Source: Piscicola geometra (taxonomy: Eukaryota; Annelida; Clitellata; Hirudinida; Piscicolidae). Taken from it: a stretch of 64,000 nucleotides of DNA. The notes beneath the pieces were generated by a model, which was not told where the DNA came from, did no database searches, and saw only the letters and a program-made list of their open reading frames with translations. The translations under genes and the position numbers were made by a program. Shown piece by piece: positions 1 to 11,955 of this stretch; position 1 is the first letter of the stretch; each line of letters opens with the position of its first letter. Location of the stretch: assembly GCA_943735955.1 (NCBI GenBank), contig OX030958.1, forward strand, positions 8,792,126-8,856,125. Reading direction: 5' to 3'.

Positions 1-79
1 TCTCTTCAACACCCTCCTATCCCATGATGAGTGCTTGCATGTGAGCCTGCACACAACCACGCAAACCACAACCCCACAG

Positions 80-778
80 GAGGGTCTTCCACCAGGCTGA
101 CCGCAAAAATCCCTGCAAGTTTCGCGCCATCGACGTTCCCACGCACGTCATCAGGCACATGTTCAAGGGGCAGCAGTGGCCGGAGGGAACCCGAGGTTGG
201 ATGCATTTTTGCACATGCCATGCTCTAGCTGCATCTATCAGCACTTTTTCAGTATTGCATTAAAATATAAGGTGATAGAATGATACCGAATTAGCTTTCT
301 ATTACATGTTTAAATATAATTTTAAACATTTAAACTAACTTCGCAAGCGGAGCTGCGGGAATTTAAAATATTTTTTTATTGAACCTTCAAAATTTTCAAG
401 AATTCTACGAGAGTATCAGCATACCGACCCTTCTTCTCAACGGAGAACACGACAAACTGAGCGAACTTGATGACGTCGTCGAAATGAAATGGGTGCGTCT
501 AAGTGCGCTTTGAGATTTGTGGGCGTGTTTTGAATGAAGTGTTGTGGTGGATTTGTCTTTTAGAGCGCTTTATCTTATAAAACAAGCACCACTGAGACAA
601 TAACGTTCCGAAACAGGCGATCAGTGGCTCAAAACTGAAAGTGATCAAGAACGCAGGACACACGCTGATGATGGAGAACCCAGAAGATTGCAACGCTGCT
701 CTTTATGAATTCCTGTGGAAGGTTGTTGAGGGACTGAGAAGAAAGAACTCTAACATAGTAAAGTCCTCCAAGATGTGA
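80..778 (+). CDS. ABHD8: ABHD8-like alpha/beta hydrolase, C-terminal exons (5' end outside window)
   Basis: Three exons: 80-195, 401-492, 617-778 (stop TGA 776-778). The first continues a frame from left of the window. The joined protein reads through GQQWPEGTREFYESISIPT, LLLNGEHDKL and VIKNAGHTLMMENPE. The Asp of GEHDKL and the His of NAGH fit the acid and base of an alpha/beta hydrolase catalytic triad. The nucleophile Ser would lie upstream of the window. GQQWPEG before the Asp loop is a feature I associate with ABHD8. Splice phases agree: 195 ends after one base of a codon that exon 2 completes, and exon 3 starts in phase 0. Acceptors are CCACAG, TTCAAG and AAACAG. The substrate is unknown. 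Family assignment is confident; ABHD8 over a close paralogue is less so. Confidence 0.82.
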
Positions 779-2030
779 GGTCGCAGTGCTGCAGTGAAAG
801 AGAAACCCGAGATCGTTGGTCCGATGATTGAAGTGTTGTGGACAAGCAGACACGAAGTATCATGCTGGTATGAGGGTGGTTGTCGTTGTGAGAGTTGCGT
901 GTCAGTTTAATTCCATTAAATGTTTCGTTTCTGTTCTGCCTTCGATAAATAATGCAATGGCAGCAGGATTATCACTCTGAAGTCTTCTCTCATAATACTC
1001 TCACTAATGCGTTTTCACGCTACTTTTGCCAGACATGAAACACGTTGAAAAGAAAAGAAAGCAGAGCTAGGTTATATCGGCGGAAAAGATTTTTTTAATT
1101 AAAAAGAATAAATTACCATTGAGTTTGTAATTCCCATTAGCCTATGTTGTTTATTGAATGTCTTTGGTGGTTTCTCAAGGAATATAAGTAAATTTAAAAT
1201 TTGCAACTTCCCCTTTTTCCAGAGTTTTTTTATTCACAATTTTTCTCTGAATCTGCAATTTCCATTTTTTCTAATGTAGATCGTTTCAGTGAAGGCCCTC
1301 ATCAGCAACTGTTTGGACAGTTGTTTTGCCTGGAAGTTTAACTAATGTTTTCAAATGTCACTCACAGTTTGTATAATAGGTGTAAATTTTTCGTAGCAGC
1401 TGTTAGTTATTTTAATTTATGGCACCTTAAACAAAGTATAACATTGAAATTTGAATTAAAATTAAAAACTGAAATAAATAATTTTAGTAAAAAATTGACT
1501 TTCAGACGCTTTAAAGTTTTTATCATAACAAATAGATGGGAATACGTTTTTGCAAAGCCCTGGAGTGCTCCATCAAATATGCACGAATGACCATCTAGTG
1601 AAACTTTTAACTTTCAACAGTTTAAATAGAAAAGATTTATCTGTTATAAAAAATGTAAAGGTCAAAGATAAAAATAAAAAACTTTTTTTATACCAAGTAA
1701 AGAATGAAAATTCACAAATTGTGCATAGGATTTTTACACAAAGTTGATAATAAGACGTTTCGATAAATTATAAAATCCTATTTTTTTCTTATTTAAAAAA
1801 AGTTAAGAATTTTTAATTTTTTTACGTTTACTCGAAAGAATAATAAATAAATAAAACAAATCGTGTTTGAATGACGAATTCAATGCACAAATATTTCTGG
1901 GCAATAAATTGATTAAGTAGCATATAACGGAAAAGAATACATTTTTAAATGCCCGATAGAAAACTATTACACACTGAGTAAGTAACTCTTCTGGAGTGTT
2001 ATTTTTGCTCCAAGCTGCAAGTTCTAAGAA
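779..2030. other. intergenic, AT-rich, no gene seen
   Basis: This is the 3' flank of the ABHD8-like gene and the upstream region of the CD225 gene. An AATAAA on the + strand at 1107-1112, 329 bp after the stop, could be the polyadenylation signal of the hydrolase. The open frames here are short, AT-driven and unlike known proteins. Confidence 0.5.
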
Positions 2031-2594
2031 ATGGAGCAGTCTGCCACAAGCCCCATTAAAGAGACCCCGCCAGAAACGCAAACAGAGAACTCTGCAAGAA
2101 CGCAGACAGGGGCCTTGACAGAGACTCCGGCAGCAGCAGTGAAAAGCTTGAACTTCTTTCCAGCCTTGGTTTTCTCCTGCGTAGCCTACTGGCTCTTCGG
2201 CTTCGTACTTGGACTCATCGCCTTCATACTCGCAAGCAAGCACTCACTCTTTACGCCACTCCAACAATATCCATATGCTAAATTTAAAAAAATTTCTTTA
2301 TGCATATTTCTTACTATATTTTCTATTAAAACACTTTTATTGCATCTAAACGCAAAGGCATGCGCACACACAGTGAAGGCAAGCACAGCCGCAGCAGCGG
2401 GAGACAACGAGAAAGCGAAAAAGTTTCTGCGGTATTCTTACATCACGAATACGATCGCAGTGGTAGGTTCTTTGGCCATGGCGCTAGGCTTTCTCATCTA
2501 CTACATGTGCACCAGGAAAACAACCGAAGATCATATGAAAGATTTTGATGAAATGTACAAAAACAGGCATAAGTTTTATGAGGATTGGGCTTAA
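2031..2594 (+). CDS. CD225/dispanin (IFITM-like) two-helix membrane protein
   Basis: The frame is open for 187 codons. The N-terminal ~38 residues are Thr/Pro/Glu-rich and polar. A hydrophobic segment follows (VFSCVAYWLFGFVLGLIAFI). The second half has the CD225 hallmark AAGDNEKAKKFLRYSYITNT, leading into a second membrane helix and a charged tail. CD225 proteins sit in plasma or endosomal membranes with the first hydrophobic part inserted from the cytosol. IFITM members restrict virus entry, but many invertebrate dispanins have no known role. The stretch encoded by 2236-2373 interrupts the domain exactly where family members have none and is better read as a GC-AG intron (separate entry). 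Splicing it out gives 141 residues and restores ...GLIAFILAMKAS...AAGD. ATG 2031 is the first in frame after an AT-rich leader. Orthology to a named vertebrate IFITM, PRRT or TMEM gene cannot be told. Confidence 0.8.
   Translation: MEQSATSPIKETPPETQTENSARTQTGALTETPAAAVKSLNFFPALVFSCVAYWLFGFVLGLIAFILASKHSLFTPLQQYPYAKFKKISLCIFLTIFSIKTLLLHLNAKACAHTVKASTAAAAGDNEKAKKFLRYSYITNTIAVVGSLAMALGFLIYYMCTRKTTEDHMKDFDEMYKNRHKFYEDWA
2236..2373 (+). other. probable in-frame GC-AG intron (138 bp) in the CD225 gene
   Basis: The donor reads AA|GCAAGC and the acceptor ACACACAG|TG. The segment is AT-rich (TTTCTTACTATATTTTCTATT) unlike its flanks, is a multiple of three and has no stop, so it hides in the reading frame. 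Removing it joins codon A-TG (Met) and repairs the CD225 motif. No GT donor gives the same result. Confidence 0.7.
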
Positions 2595-2991
2595 TGGTTT
2601 TATTCGATCAAGATTTATTTGGATTCCGTTTGCTAACGATTCGTGTTTACAAAGCTGGCTAGATATTTCATTACAATTAATTTCTTAATTAATTTAAAAC
2701 AAGTTTTATTATATCTTTTTCGTTAGATTGTTATAGATTTATGAAATTTATTAAAAGCTAGAAATGAATGAATGCTTATACCAGTAATATAGAAAAACTT
2801 TCTCACTTTTTCGGTCAACTAACCGATGACTGGAAAACTGACGAGTTTATCATCACTTAATTAATGCAATGTCGAGTTGGTTTCTTGTGCAATGGGATGG
2901 AGTAAAGTGAGGATGGTGAATTGTACTTCATTTCTGTTCAAGAAAACATTGTTTTCAATTCGTATGTGTCCATCATGAACGCCAACCTCGA

Positions 2992-2997
2992 AATAAA
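2992..2997 (+). promoter_or_regulatory. candidate polyadenylation signal of the CD225 gene
   Basis: AATAAA about 400 bp after the stop codon at 2594, followed by AT-rich sequence and located upstream of the next gene. Confidence 0.35.
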
Positions 2998-3083
2998 AGT
3001 ATTTAAAAAAGTTAAAGTAATTATTTTTGCCTTTTTAAAATAAAAATAATCTCTGATAAGTTTGAGAAAATCTATTCTTATAA

Positions 3084-5105
<2,022 letters not shown>

Positions 5106-5920
5106 TCAACATCATTCTCATCATCATCATCACCCTTTCATCCTTGACGACATCATCATCATCACCCTTTCGTCCTTGTCGTCATCATCATCATCAGCCT
5201 AAATGTTTCTTTCCGTCATAATCAATTTTTTTAAATTCAAAAGCATCATCACCACTATCTTATTTCAACAATTTTCTAAATCATAGTGCTAGCCTCATTA
5301 CGTAGTCACACCTCCCAGACAACAAGTTCACCAACTCTGTCCCACAACTACCCCCATGTTTTTATATCCTCTGATATATAACCTTGTTAGCACGGCATGC
5401 CTCACTTACGTTACCTCATTCCCCCCAACATCAGTAGAAACCACCCAGGAGATGAAAGTATCTCCATTTGAATATCATGCCATCTGCAGTTCCTAAAACC
5501 CATTAAAAATCTTTATATTACGCTTTATGCAGTCTATTTTACATCCTAAAGTATTTTATTTTTTTCAAAATGGGAAAAAATTGAACGGGTAAATATTTTG
5601 AGAATTTTTGTCGTTTAGAATTTATTTTACACTTTATTCTGTTAACCTACTTGAAGCTTATTCGTAGACTTGACCACTGCTGCTCGTAGAAATCTTCTAG
5701 ACGCTGTTTTGCTTGCAACAATTCATTTGTCAACGTGTCTTTGTTAGAGAAATAGAATTTGCATTTATGTCCTCAAAAAAATCCTTCGACATTTTTACAC
5801 AACATTGCATTTGCATTTCTGCGTGTTTCATAGCGTTATACAAACGTCACAGAGGAGACAAATGAAGAGTGCAAAGCCATTTTGACGTGAAGGATAATTG
5901 AAGATAATTCTCTTCATTTT
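5106..5920. other. convergent intergenic region with CATCAT repeats and a snrnp35-side polyA signal
   Basis: Starts with CAT-trinucleotide-rich DNA (5107-5200), then AT-rich unique sequence. TTTATT at 5621-5626 and 5633-5638 (AATAAA on the - strand) are candidate polyadenylation signals for snrnp35. The calponin gene (+) and snrnp35 (-) converge here. No gene seen. Confidence 0.5.
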
Positions 5921-5925
5921 TCTTT

Positions 5926-5989
5926 CATCGATGCTGCCCACCTTTATAGGGTTGTACTCTTTCGCTATAGCACTTCATTCTTCCATACT
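5926..5989 (-). pseudogene. decayed copy of snrnp35 first coding exon
   Basis: Identical at 63 of 64 positions to 7520-7583, which holds the start codon and first 20 codons of snrnp35. It has the same orientation and lies downstream of that gene's stop. The only difference (T at 5975, C at 7569) changes Trp4 TGG to TGA, so the copy reads MEE-stop. Similarity ends before the exon's splice donor. It is either a recent local duplication or a repair artefact. It cannot serve as a coding first exon but could be part of the 3' untranslated region. Confidence 0.9.
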
Positions 5990-6104
5990 GTTTGTTGCGT
6001 CAAAAGCTTTAGAAACTGCATTTGATGAAAAGTTTAAATACTTTCTTGAAAAAGTCACCAAGTTCTGAAAACATTTTTTTCATCAGACGTTCGATGAATT
6101 TCTT

Positions 6105-7580
6105 TCATTTCTTCTTTTTCTTCTTTTTCTTTTTATCAACTCTCGTGTCTTTAGAAGGAGTCTCACTGCTTCTTCTCCGTCTTTTGACTTTATGTTCAGA
6201 TTTCTCTTTTGAAATATTCTCTCTCGATCTTTTTTCTTCTTTCACATGTGATCTTTTTTTCTTTCTTTCTTGGCTATCTTTTTCTCTAGAACTTCTCGAC
6301 TTCTTTTCACTCCTTTTTGTTTCCCTTCCTCCATCATGTCTTGTCTCTTTTGAATGTGTGTATTTTGATGAGGATCTGCTGTGATTATCTTCACGCTTTT
6401 CTTTTACTCCATCCCTTTCTAACCGCCAACCCTCCCTCTCCACCTCACCCTCCTTTTTCACAATGCAACCACTCTTCCTTCTTTCACCACCGACCTCTCC
6501 TTCACCTCTCCTCTCTCCTCCTCTTGCACCACCTCCATCAACCCTCCCTCTCACCAATGGAAACGTCAAAGGACGTCTCCAGGGCTTTTCCTCCCCTCCA
6601 AACCTCAACTGACCCGACTCTTTCCTGCCTCCGAAACCTCCACCCAGCCTGCGAGGCACCCAGCCAGGCAGCACCCTCTCACACTCCCACAGCACCAGCA
6701 CCTTCCTCTCCTCCAGCACCTGGTGGTTCATCTGCAGGATCGCCTCCTTCGCCTCGTGACGATGCATGTACTCGATGAAGGCGTACCCCTTTGAGAAGTT
6801 CGTCACCACATCACGCACCAGTCGCACCTTGGCGATCTGTCATGATGGCACAAATTCACAATATACAAGATCGCAATGATCAGCTCTTGCTGTTTGAAAT
6901 GTTACATTAAGATCAATTTTGTAATAAAAAGTTATCTCTTTGATTAGGACTGGATCAAATGCACAAAGATGCTCACCTTTCCAAACCGCTTGAAGCAAGC
7001 CTCGAGGACTTCTTGGGAGGTGTTAAGATTGAGACGGCCAATGAAGATTGTCTTTCTGGGATCTCCTGACTCTGTAAAGCAGTCAGATGCTAATAATGCT
7101 AGCATAACTTACTCACCAGCTCTTAAGTGATCTATTGGGGGTTTTAACCAACTACTAAACATAAGAAGGTAAAGAAAATTATTCTAGGAAATTTTGAAAA
7201 TTATTTAGTACAGACTTATTGATAATCAGATTAGATTAAGCTTAAATTTATTTACAAAACAAGCAAAGAAAAAGAGCTTGATAAATGGACATACAGAGCC
7301 TAATCAGATAAAATATAATTTAAAAATAAAATATTTTAATCAAATTACTTTTTATGCATTTTTAATGAATGTTACAAAAAAATAAAAGTTAAGACCATTA
7401 CAGTGTAATGATTACACTAATTTTGCCATATGTGAATACATACACAAAGGCACCATTAGAATGGTAGGAAGCCTTCAGAGCCCTGACGATGCCTTTGTCG
7501 TGTGGTTGTGTGTCCGTAGCATCGATGCTGCCCACCTTTATAGGGTTGTACTCTTTCGCTATAGCACTCCATTCTTCCAT
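6105..7580 (-). CDS. SNRNP35: U11/U12 small nuclear ribonucleoprotein 35 kDa protein
   Basis: Three coding exons: 7454-7580, 6977-7071, 6105-6836; 954 nt, 317 residues (human about 246). The N terminus (MEEWSAIAKEYNPIKVGSID, then PHD) is diagnostic of the family. One RRM spans exons 1-3: RNP2-like TIFIGRLN in exon 2 and RNP1-like KGYAFIEY in exon 3. It is followed by the conserved GWVPRRLGGGFGGRKESGQL and RFGG block. The extra length is an Arg/Ser/Glu/Lys-rich tail that ends in nine lysines. The protein belongs to the U11 snRNP of the minor spliceosome and helps recognise U12-type 5' splice sites in the nucleus. It is the counterpart of U1-70K. Donors GTGCCT and GTGAGC; phases agree. Its presence implies that this organism keeps U12-type introns. 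Confidence 0.96.
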
Positions 7581-7583
7581 ACT

Positions 7584-8312
7584 TTTTGTATGCAGAGTTT
7601 CAAATGGGCTTTTCTTTTATCTAAAAAAATTATTTCATAGTTTTCAAAACATCTTATTTTATTATATGACCTTATGGTATAATATCAATAATATTTATGT
7701 ATTTTAGAAATTAAATATTCGATAACTTGAATTTGAACTTTTAAAAATTCACTTTTAAAATTCTGAGCTAATGACGTTCAACATATTTTGTTCATTTTCA
7801 TTTAGTTACACATATTACTATATATATAGGACCTATTATAGGTGTAGTTCATAGAAATTTTATACATTTTCGAAATATATTTAATGAAAAATTTTGAAAA
7901 AGTAACTATTACAACTATAGAAACTTAGTAAAAAAAAGCCTTTATCGTTGAGATTTTTTGAGCTTTTAAAGAAAAGTAAATTATTTTTATTTTTTAAATA
8001 TTGATCTATCAATCAATCATTAAATATTTGTACACCGCCCTTTAGGAAGTACACAGGGGCTATAGAATGATCTAGAATACTTTTATTGAAGTGAAGAAAT
8101 ATATAACAAGTTCAATAGATTTTTTCGTAATGAACATTTACAATATTCCAAATAGTGTTTTTTGCTTGTGAAAGAACAAACTGTTTTCATAAGCCTTAAA
8201 GACAGCTAAGCATGCTCCAAATTATCACCAGCCATGATAACTTATTAATCCACAACACCTATCAAGTAACTGTCATTAACCACAACCACATCAAATCCAT
8301 TCATGAAATTGT
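7584..8312. other. intergenic between snrnp35 and UBAP1
   Basis: AT-rich. At about 8010-8065 there is a CAATCAATCA run followed by TTGTACACCGCCCTTTAG, similar to 38053-38110 (see findings). TTTATT at 8092-8097 is a candidate polyadenylation signal for UBAP1 on the - strand. No gene seen. Confidence 0.4.
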
Positions 8313-10333
8313 CTAGGAAGTGGTCAGTCGATCAAGCACGCTTTCCTGATCGTTTGGTTTTTCACAAAGCGCCACATGAATTTTTTCTGCGGGAAAACCC
8401 ATCAGACGAAAAACTTGCAACTTCTCCAAGTACTCCACCAACTGTGGGTGATGATGGTATATGTGAGTTTGGTTGCTTGGTTAGGAAGTTTGAGATTTAC
8501 GGAAAAAGACCAATTTATTCGTAAATTTTTAAATAATTGTTTTTACGGTATGTCTAAGAAGAACGTGATGGCTCATTAGCTCACCTGGGCCTCGTCATCG
8601 GCACAGAGATGCATAGCAACACTGATATCCTCCCCCTGGAAGCCTTGGCTGAGCAGACGTGACAGGAGTTTGGAGGGCAGGGAAGGAGTGGTCGCTTGCT
8701 GCGTGGATGCGTTGTCTCTGATGGAAACACTTCTCCCAGGCGACAACGAAGTTCCTGAAACAACCCCTGAAGAGTGCTTTGAACCGCGCCCAGATACATC
8801 ATTATCATTACTCCCTCTTCCACTCAATCTCACACTCAATCCACCATCTTCACCACCCGCCATTCCTCCCTCCTCGACCAAGTCCGAGACACTTTTGCTG
8901 GCTTTCAGAGAGGCAGTGCTGCAGAGGTTGGTCTTTGCAACGCCTTGAACAGCCCGCTGTGCCTTCCTCATGTAGATGTTGTCGTGGAGACTTGCCTCGA
9001 AGCCTTCTAAGTGAGCGGGTGCGTATGTTGTGTTGTTGCTTTTTGTGATGATGCTATTGCTGCTGATAAATGCGCGTGTTATAGGCTGACTATTGTTATT
9101 GTTGTTATTGTTGTTGTTGTTGTATGGATGAGTGATAGAAAAAGAGTTTTGCAGATTTTGAGAAGTGGCTTGATGATTGGCTGACGAAGGATGGTTGAAG
9201 TTTGGAGGATGAAGAACTTTAGTGGTTTTTGGAATGGTGCCCATGGTACTCGCTTGGTTGGTGAAGTAAGGAGTGTTGGCGAACGAAGGGTTCGAGGAAA
9301 AAAAGTTTGAATGTGGAGGTGGTTGAGTTGAAGCAGAGGTTATTGTAGGCGTTGCTGTTGTTGAGAAAATAGTGGTTTGGAAAGGTAGGTTTATGTTGTT
9401 GGAAGAGACAGTAATATGACTTTGAAAGTAGTTTTGGTAAGGTATAGGAACATTATTTGTAATTGTGTTAGGAATTGTAGACTCGATTTGATGAGGCTTT
9501 TGTGCAAGAAAAAGTTTGTCCAGCTCCTCTTTATCGTTGATGACTTGCAGAGAAAGGCTGTTGAAGGGGTCTGATTCTGCCTCAAAGTCTTGCAGGTTGA
9601 TGTTGCTAGAAGCTTTGGTGGTGGAATGAGAAGGTTTAGGTGTTGTGGTGGGCTGGAGGATGGTGTTGATAGACTGGAAGTGGAGACTAGCAAGGGTAGA
9701 AGGCTGGGAGAAGCTTGATTGTGTATGAGGTTGAATTGATGATGAAGGCATCTGTTGAGGGTATACTTGTTGATGTTGAGAAAAATTAACTTCTGACTGA
9801 ACGTATGAATGCTCTGATGTTTTTGGGAGTGCTTCTTGTTGAAAAATCTGTTTAGTCTGTTTTTGTCGTTCTTCAAGCTTTTTTATTTGTCTTTCTATGA
9901 ACCTCCTCTCCATGTCAATTTTTTTTCTTTGTACGTCTAGCTCTTTTTGCTCCTTTTTTTCATTTTCTATTTTTACATTTTCTAAGAATGCTATTTCTTT
10001 GCTTGAATTGTACTGAAAAATTATGTTTGGAATGAAATAATTTTCTTAACAAATAAATGAGTTTTAGTTTAAATTCATATAAGATATCAAAAAAATATTA
10101 ATTAATTGAAGGAAGGAATAATGTTACATTCATGAACTGGATCTCTGAAAAAAACTCTGGCTCATTTGGTGGTTCCCTAATGCTTTTCTGTGGCCAGTTG
10201 TTTGATGATTATGAATTTTAAATCCAAAAAATAAAATTTTGATAATAATATTTGTAATAAATAATACTATTGTAAACCTGTAAAATAGCATTGATTGCTT
10301 CATGAAGGAGTAATGGTACATTATCTAGACAAT
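8313..10333 (-). CDS. UBAP1: ubiquitin-associated protein 1 (ESCRT-I subunit), N-terminus not found
   Basis: Exons, - strand order: 10278-10333 (tentative), 10128-10187, 8585-10012, 8313-8441 (stop TAG 8313-8315). The large exon starts with a coiled Lys/Glu-rich stretch (KEQKELDVQRKK). It then has a Gln/Ser/Thr/Asn-rich middle containing DFEAESDPFNSLSLQ and INDKEELDKL, which matches the acidic central motif of UBAP1. A run of 10 Asn lies near 9090-9121. The C terminus carries ubiquitin-associated helices: SRLLSQGFQGEDISVAMHLC, then, after donor CAG|GTGAGC, VFRLMGFPAEKIHVALCE. This arrangement matches the SOUBA domain, which binds ubiquitin and sorts cargo with ESCRT-I on endosomes. The UMA motif expected at the N terminus (binds the ESCRT-I core) and the start codon were not located. 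The tentative exon is supported only by phase and splice sites. Confidence 0.85.
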
Positions 10334-11955
10334 CTGAAAATTAACAAAATATTAAAAAGGAATAAATGATTTACTTTAATTAAAAATTAAAAATAGGATG
10401 ATAAGGGTATCTATTTACTTATGTTTGAAGACATTTTATTCTTTTGGTAAATAACTTTTAAATGTTCATGAGTTCTTTCTTAAGATAACGACAAATAATT
10501 TATTTCAAGAAATATTCATAAATATGCAATAATAATATTTGTAAAAACTTATGAAATTTTTTTCATTTATAAGTTATAACTTTAAAAAAATATTTTTCTG
10601 AAAATTTTAATATTGCTTATTTTTATTGCCAAAAATCCATAACTTAATTTTAAATTTGAGAGATCAAATTTTCATAGTTTTAATCTCAGAATTTGGAACC
10701 CATACCATAAAAAAGAGATCCATGATCTGTAGATGGCCCAAAGATGAACAGCTCGTTTTTTGATGAACAGACACCGCAACATGAATGGCTGCGCATCCAG
10801 GCTACACCACATACAGTGGAAAAGTCTACAGCACAAAACAATCAATCCAAACTACAAGTGAAGAAATACCTATTCCTGACTCGAGCAATTGAAATTATTT
10901 TTTGCATTTTTTTGAGAAACACCAATTGTTGTGAAATGTACAAATTGGCGGCTAAATATCTTGATTTTAATTAAAAAGCTATGTAACCTTTAAATTCTCA
11001 ACAAAAACACTTTTCACCACTCATCTGCAAAATAAAATATGTAAAACACATGGCCACGTCTAGCCAGTGCGTCGAATTCTCGAATTTCAAGACACACGAG
11101 TTTAGACAAAGAAACTCTATTGACAATCATTAAAACTAGTTGAGAGATACTACAACGATAAACTCGTAATAAATCAATAGTTTCAGTCTCTTACTAGTTT
11201 AGAGATACTATTCGGTGATAAAGCTATTTCACGCATATTCAGTGTTAAAATATAAATAGATGCAGGATTAAAAATATTTATAGAGCTAATCTCATCCCGC
11301 TTCAATAATGTAATACATTAACAAATCTTTCGTTTATCAAAAGAACACAAACGCGCGAAACGTAGTGATAAAGCAAACAAATCACTATTTCACACTCATT
11401 CGAACATGCCTCACGTGCATCAATGCAATCATATGGCTCTATGCATGCATACCAACTTTGAACGTCTACGAAAATAACATATTGGGTAATTAATGTTGTA
11501 GTGGTCCTATTTGAAAACTAAATCTTGCTGATCAATTGTACATAAGAGTGGCTTGCTTCCAGGCGTCACATAATTTATAATCGTAAATGCCCATCATGGT
11601 TTTGGGTTCCACGGAGGTGATTTCAGTAGTGATGAGATGCAGCAAAGAATGATTTATAAAATGCAAGCAAAAACTTCTAAAAGTGCATTTAGGCTATTAA
11701 TAATCATGAATGCATGAATGTGTGATCATCGTAAAAATAAAATAAATATTTTATAAGAAATAAAAATAATCAAGGAGTGTGGTGCTACCAAACAATAGCA
11801 CGACACTAAGAAAATATCATGCACCAGTAAGCGATTTTAACTAAATATAAAAAGTTAAACAAATAGAAAATTACAATTGAGTAATTTATAAATAGCAATA
11901 ACATAAGAAGCGAAAAAGCAGTCGTAAATGAAGGGAATGAGAAACAGGATGAACT
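10334..11955. other. intergenic, AT-rich, no gene supported
   Basis: The missing first exon(s) of UBAP1 should lie here if the gene is complete. Nothing resembling the UMA motif was found. A 45-codon - strand frame near 10685-10820 (SHSCCGVCSSKNELFIFG) faintly resembles an RCC1 or kelch blade but has no partner exons. A partial 61-bp-spaced direct repeat (ACTAGTT.GAGATACTA) lies at 11138-11230. Confidence 0.4.

Noticed and set aside
6022..6778. Phe/Leu/Ser-rich and Pro/Ser-rich + strand frames
   Set aside because: Antisense shadows of the Arg/Lys/Ser-rich tail of snrnp35.
10685..10824. - strand frame with SHSCCGVCSSKNELFIFG, like an RCC1 or kelch blade exon
   Set aside because: Short, no partner exons on either side, and too little space for such a gene between UBAP1 and tropomodulin; could be chance or a relic.
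11571..11660. - strand frame ITSVEPKTMMGIYDYKLCDA downstream of tropomodulin
   Set aside because: Lies in the likely 3' untranslated region; tropomodulin is complete without it and no family was recognised.
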